From an uncultured Pseudomonadota bacterium (GTDB taxonomy: Bacteria; Pseudomonadota; Gammaproteobacteria; Burkholderiales; Usitatibacteraceae), in assembly GCA_946885905.1 (NCBI GenBank), contig CAMPHL010000162.1, forward strand, positions 1 to 6,351: DNA of 6,351 bases. Direction: 5' to 3'. Below are positions 5,655 to 6,351 of this stretch, in pieces. The position numbers and the translations under genes are program-made. How positions within the stretch are numbered: position 1 is the stretch's first letter; the number at the start of each line of letters is the position of its first letter. A model generated the notes under the pieces. The model was not told the DNA's origin, ran no database searches, and saw nothing but the letters and a program-made list of their open reading frames with translations.

Positions 5655-6351
5655 GGCCTTCTTCCCGCTGCGCGCCGAGGGGTTGGGCGTCGTCCTCGGC
5701 GGCCATGCGGCGATCAGCGATGCAAACCTGGCGATCGACGGCTCGCGCCGCATCGTCGTGCTCGGGGCCAACGGCGCGGGCAAGAGCGTGCTGCTTCGCC
5801 TGCTGCACGGCCTGATCGCGCCTACGAAGGGAACGATCCTCTGGGCCGGCGCGCCGCAGAGGCCGCGCGCGCAGGCCATGGTCTTCCAGCGCCCGGTGAT
5901 GCTGCGGCGAAGCGCGCTTGCGAACAGCGAGTACGCGCTCGACGTGAACGGCGTGCGCGGCGAAGAGGCGGCGCGCCGGGCCGCCGAGGCCCTCGATCGC
6001 GTGGGCCTCGCTGCTCTCGCGAATCGGCAGGCGCGCGTGCTGTCGGGCGGGGAGCAGCAACGCGTAGCCCTTGCCCGCGCCTGGGCGCTGCGCCCGAAGC
6101 TCATCTTCCTCGACGAGCCGACGGCGAGCCTCGACCCCTCGGCCGCGATCGAGGTGGAGCGCAACGTGGGGGAGATCCATGCGGCCGGCACCGCCATCGT
6201 CATGACCACCCACAACCTCGGCTTCGCCCGCCGCATGGCCGACGACGTCGTCTTCCTCCATGCAGGGCGGATCACGGAGCAAACGCCCGCGGAACGGTTC
6301 TTCCACTCGCCCGCCTCACCCGAGGCGGCCAGATTCCTGAAAGGAGAATTG
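5647..6351 (+). CDS. tupC: Tungstate ABC transporter ATP-binding protein TupC, cut by the window end
   Basis: Cytoplasmic ATPase energising tungstate import through TupB. The frame is open for 235 codons from the ATG at 5647 to the last base with no stop; it ends in FLKGEL, which resembles the C terminus of the family, so only a few residues are probably missing. Visible motifs: Walker A GANGAGKS (40-47), Q loop MVFQRPVMLRRS (78-89, Q81), signature LSGGEQQRVALAR (132-144), Walker B LIFLDEP (152-158) with E157, SLDP (161-164) and switch histidine H189. The RPVMLRRS stretch after the Q-loop glutamine is typical of TupC; ModC here has DGLLFPHL. Unlike ModC there is no TOBE domain, so no built-in oxyanion feedback is expected. 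The start overlaps the tupB stop by 8 nt, with GGAG at 5632-5635 as a rather distant ribosome site. Confidence 0.87.
   Translation, partial: MAEAFFPLRAEGLGVVLGGHAAISDANLAIDGSRRIVVLGANGAGKSVLLRLLHGLIAPTKGTILWAGAPQRPRAQAMVFQRPVMLRRSALANSEYALDVNGVRGEEAARRAAEALDRVGLAALANRQARVLSGGEQQRVALARAWALRPKLIFLDEPTASLDPSAAIEVERNVGEIHAAGTAIVMTTHNLGFARRMADDVVFLHAGRITEQTPAERFFHSPASPEAARFLKGEL
6341..6346 (+). promoter_or_regulatory. Shine-Dalgarno sequence for a gene starting just beyond the window
   Basis: AAGGAG is a strong ribosome site, the best match in the window, placed within the final visible tupC codons (Lys-Gly-Glu). With ordinary spacing it would serve a start codon at roughly 6351-6356. Because TupB and TupC lack their binding protein here, the likely next gene is tupA, overlapping or abutting the tupC end. 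The codons encode a stretch common at the TupC C terminus, so a chance match cannot be ruled out. Confidence 0.5.

Noticed and set aside
4343..5815. 490-codon + strand frame spanning modC, tupB and the start of tupC
   Set aside because: It runs out of frame through three genes and is almost entirely Arg, Ala, Gly and Pro. It has no start signal and no domain.
4896..6275. 459-codon open frame on the - strand across tupB and tupC
   Set aside because: It lies opposite two complete transporter genes with intact motifs. The translation is charged, repetitive and domain-free, so it is a GC-bias artefact.
1..6351. A novel defence, mobile or phage system
   Set aside because: All coding sequence is accounted for by known housekeeping and metal-uptake families in uniform codon usage. 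No repeats, integrase, transposase or unassigned gene was found. The only gap over 50 nt inside the metal locus is the 57 nt before tupB.

Overview
The window is a dense, GC-rich stretch of bacterial chromosome with every gene on the + strand. The gene order prfA-prmC-grxD, the protein sequences and the codon usage point to a betaproteobacterium (Burkholderiales/Nitrosomonadales-like). This is a judgement from the sequence alone; no database search was made. I see no mobile element, CRISPR array, tRNA, rRNA or sign of recent transfer.

Region 1 (1-1978) is a housekeeping block. It holds the 3' two thirds of prfA (peptide chain release factor 1, cut by the window start), prmC (the methyltransferase that modifies the GGQ glutamine of release factors) and grxD (a CGFS monothiol glutaredoxin of iron-sulfur cluster trafficking). 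prfA and prmC are 5 nt apart. A 61-nt leader with a GC-rich hairpin precedes grxD.

Region 2 (1983-4892) is a molybdate uptake and control cluster: a one-domain ModE-type regulator, then modA (periplasmic molybdate-binding protein), modB (permease) and modC (ATPase with a TOBE/Mop domain). The 37-nt gap between the regulator and modA is almost filled by an AT-rich imperfect palindrome matching the ModE operator. It overlaps the probable modA promoter and ends 3 to 4 nt before the GTG start, so modABC is probably repressed there by ModE when molybdate is plentiful, possibly with a leaderless modA message.

Region 3 (4950-6351) holds a second oxyanion importer, tupB (permease) and tupC (ATPase, running off the window end), of the tungstate-specific TupABC family. 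No tupA lies upstream. A strong Shine-Dalgarno sequence inside the last tupC codons suggests that another gene, most likely tupA, follows at once.

Together regions 2 and 3 form a molybdenum/tungsten supply locus: two ABC importers for chemically similar oxyanions side by side, with one small regulator lacking the usual molybdate-binding domain. In both importers the permease and ATPase genes overlap by 8 nt. None of the gene families is new. The points worth a second look are the regulatory design (sensor-less ModE, operator at the start codon), the Mod/Tup pairing and the tup gene order.
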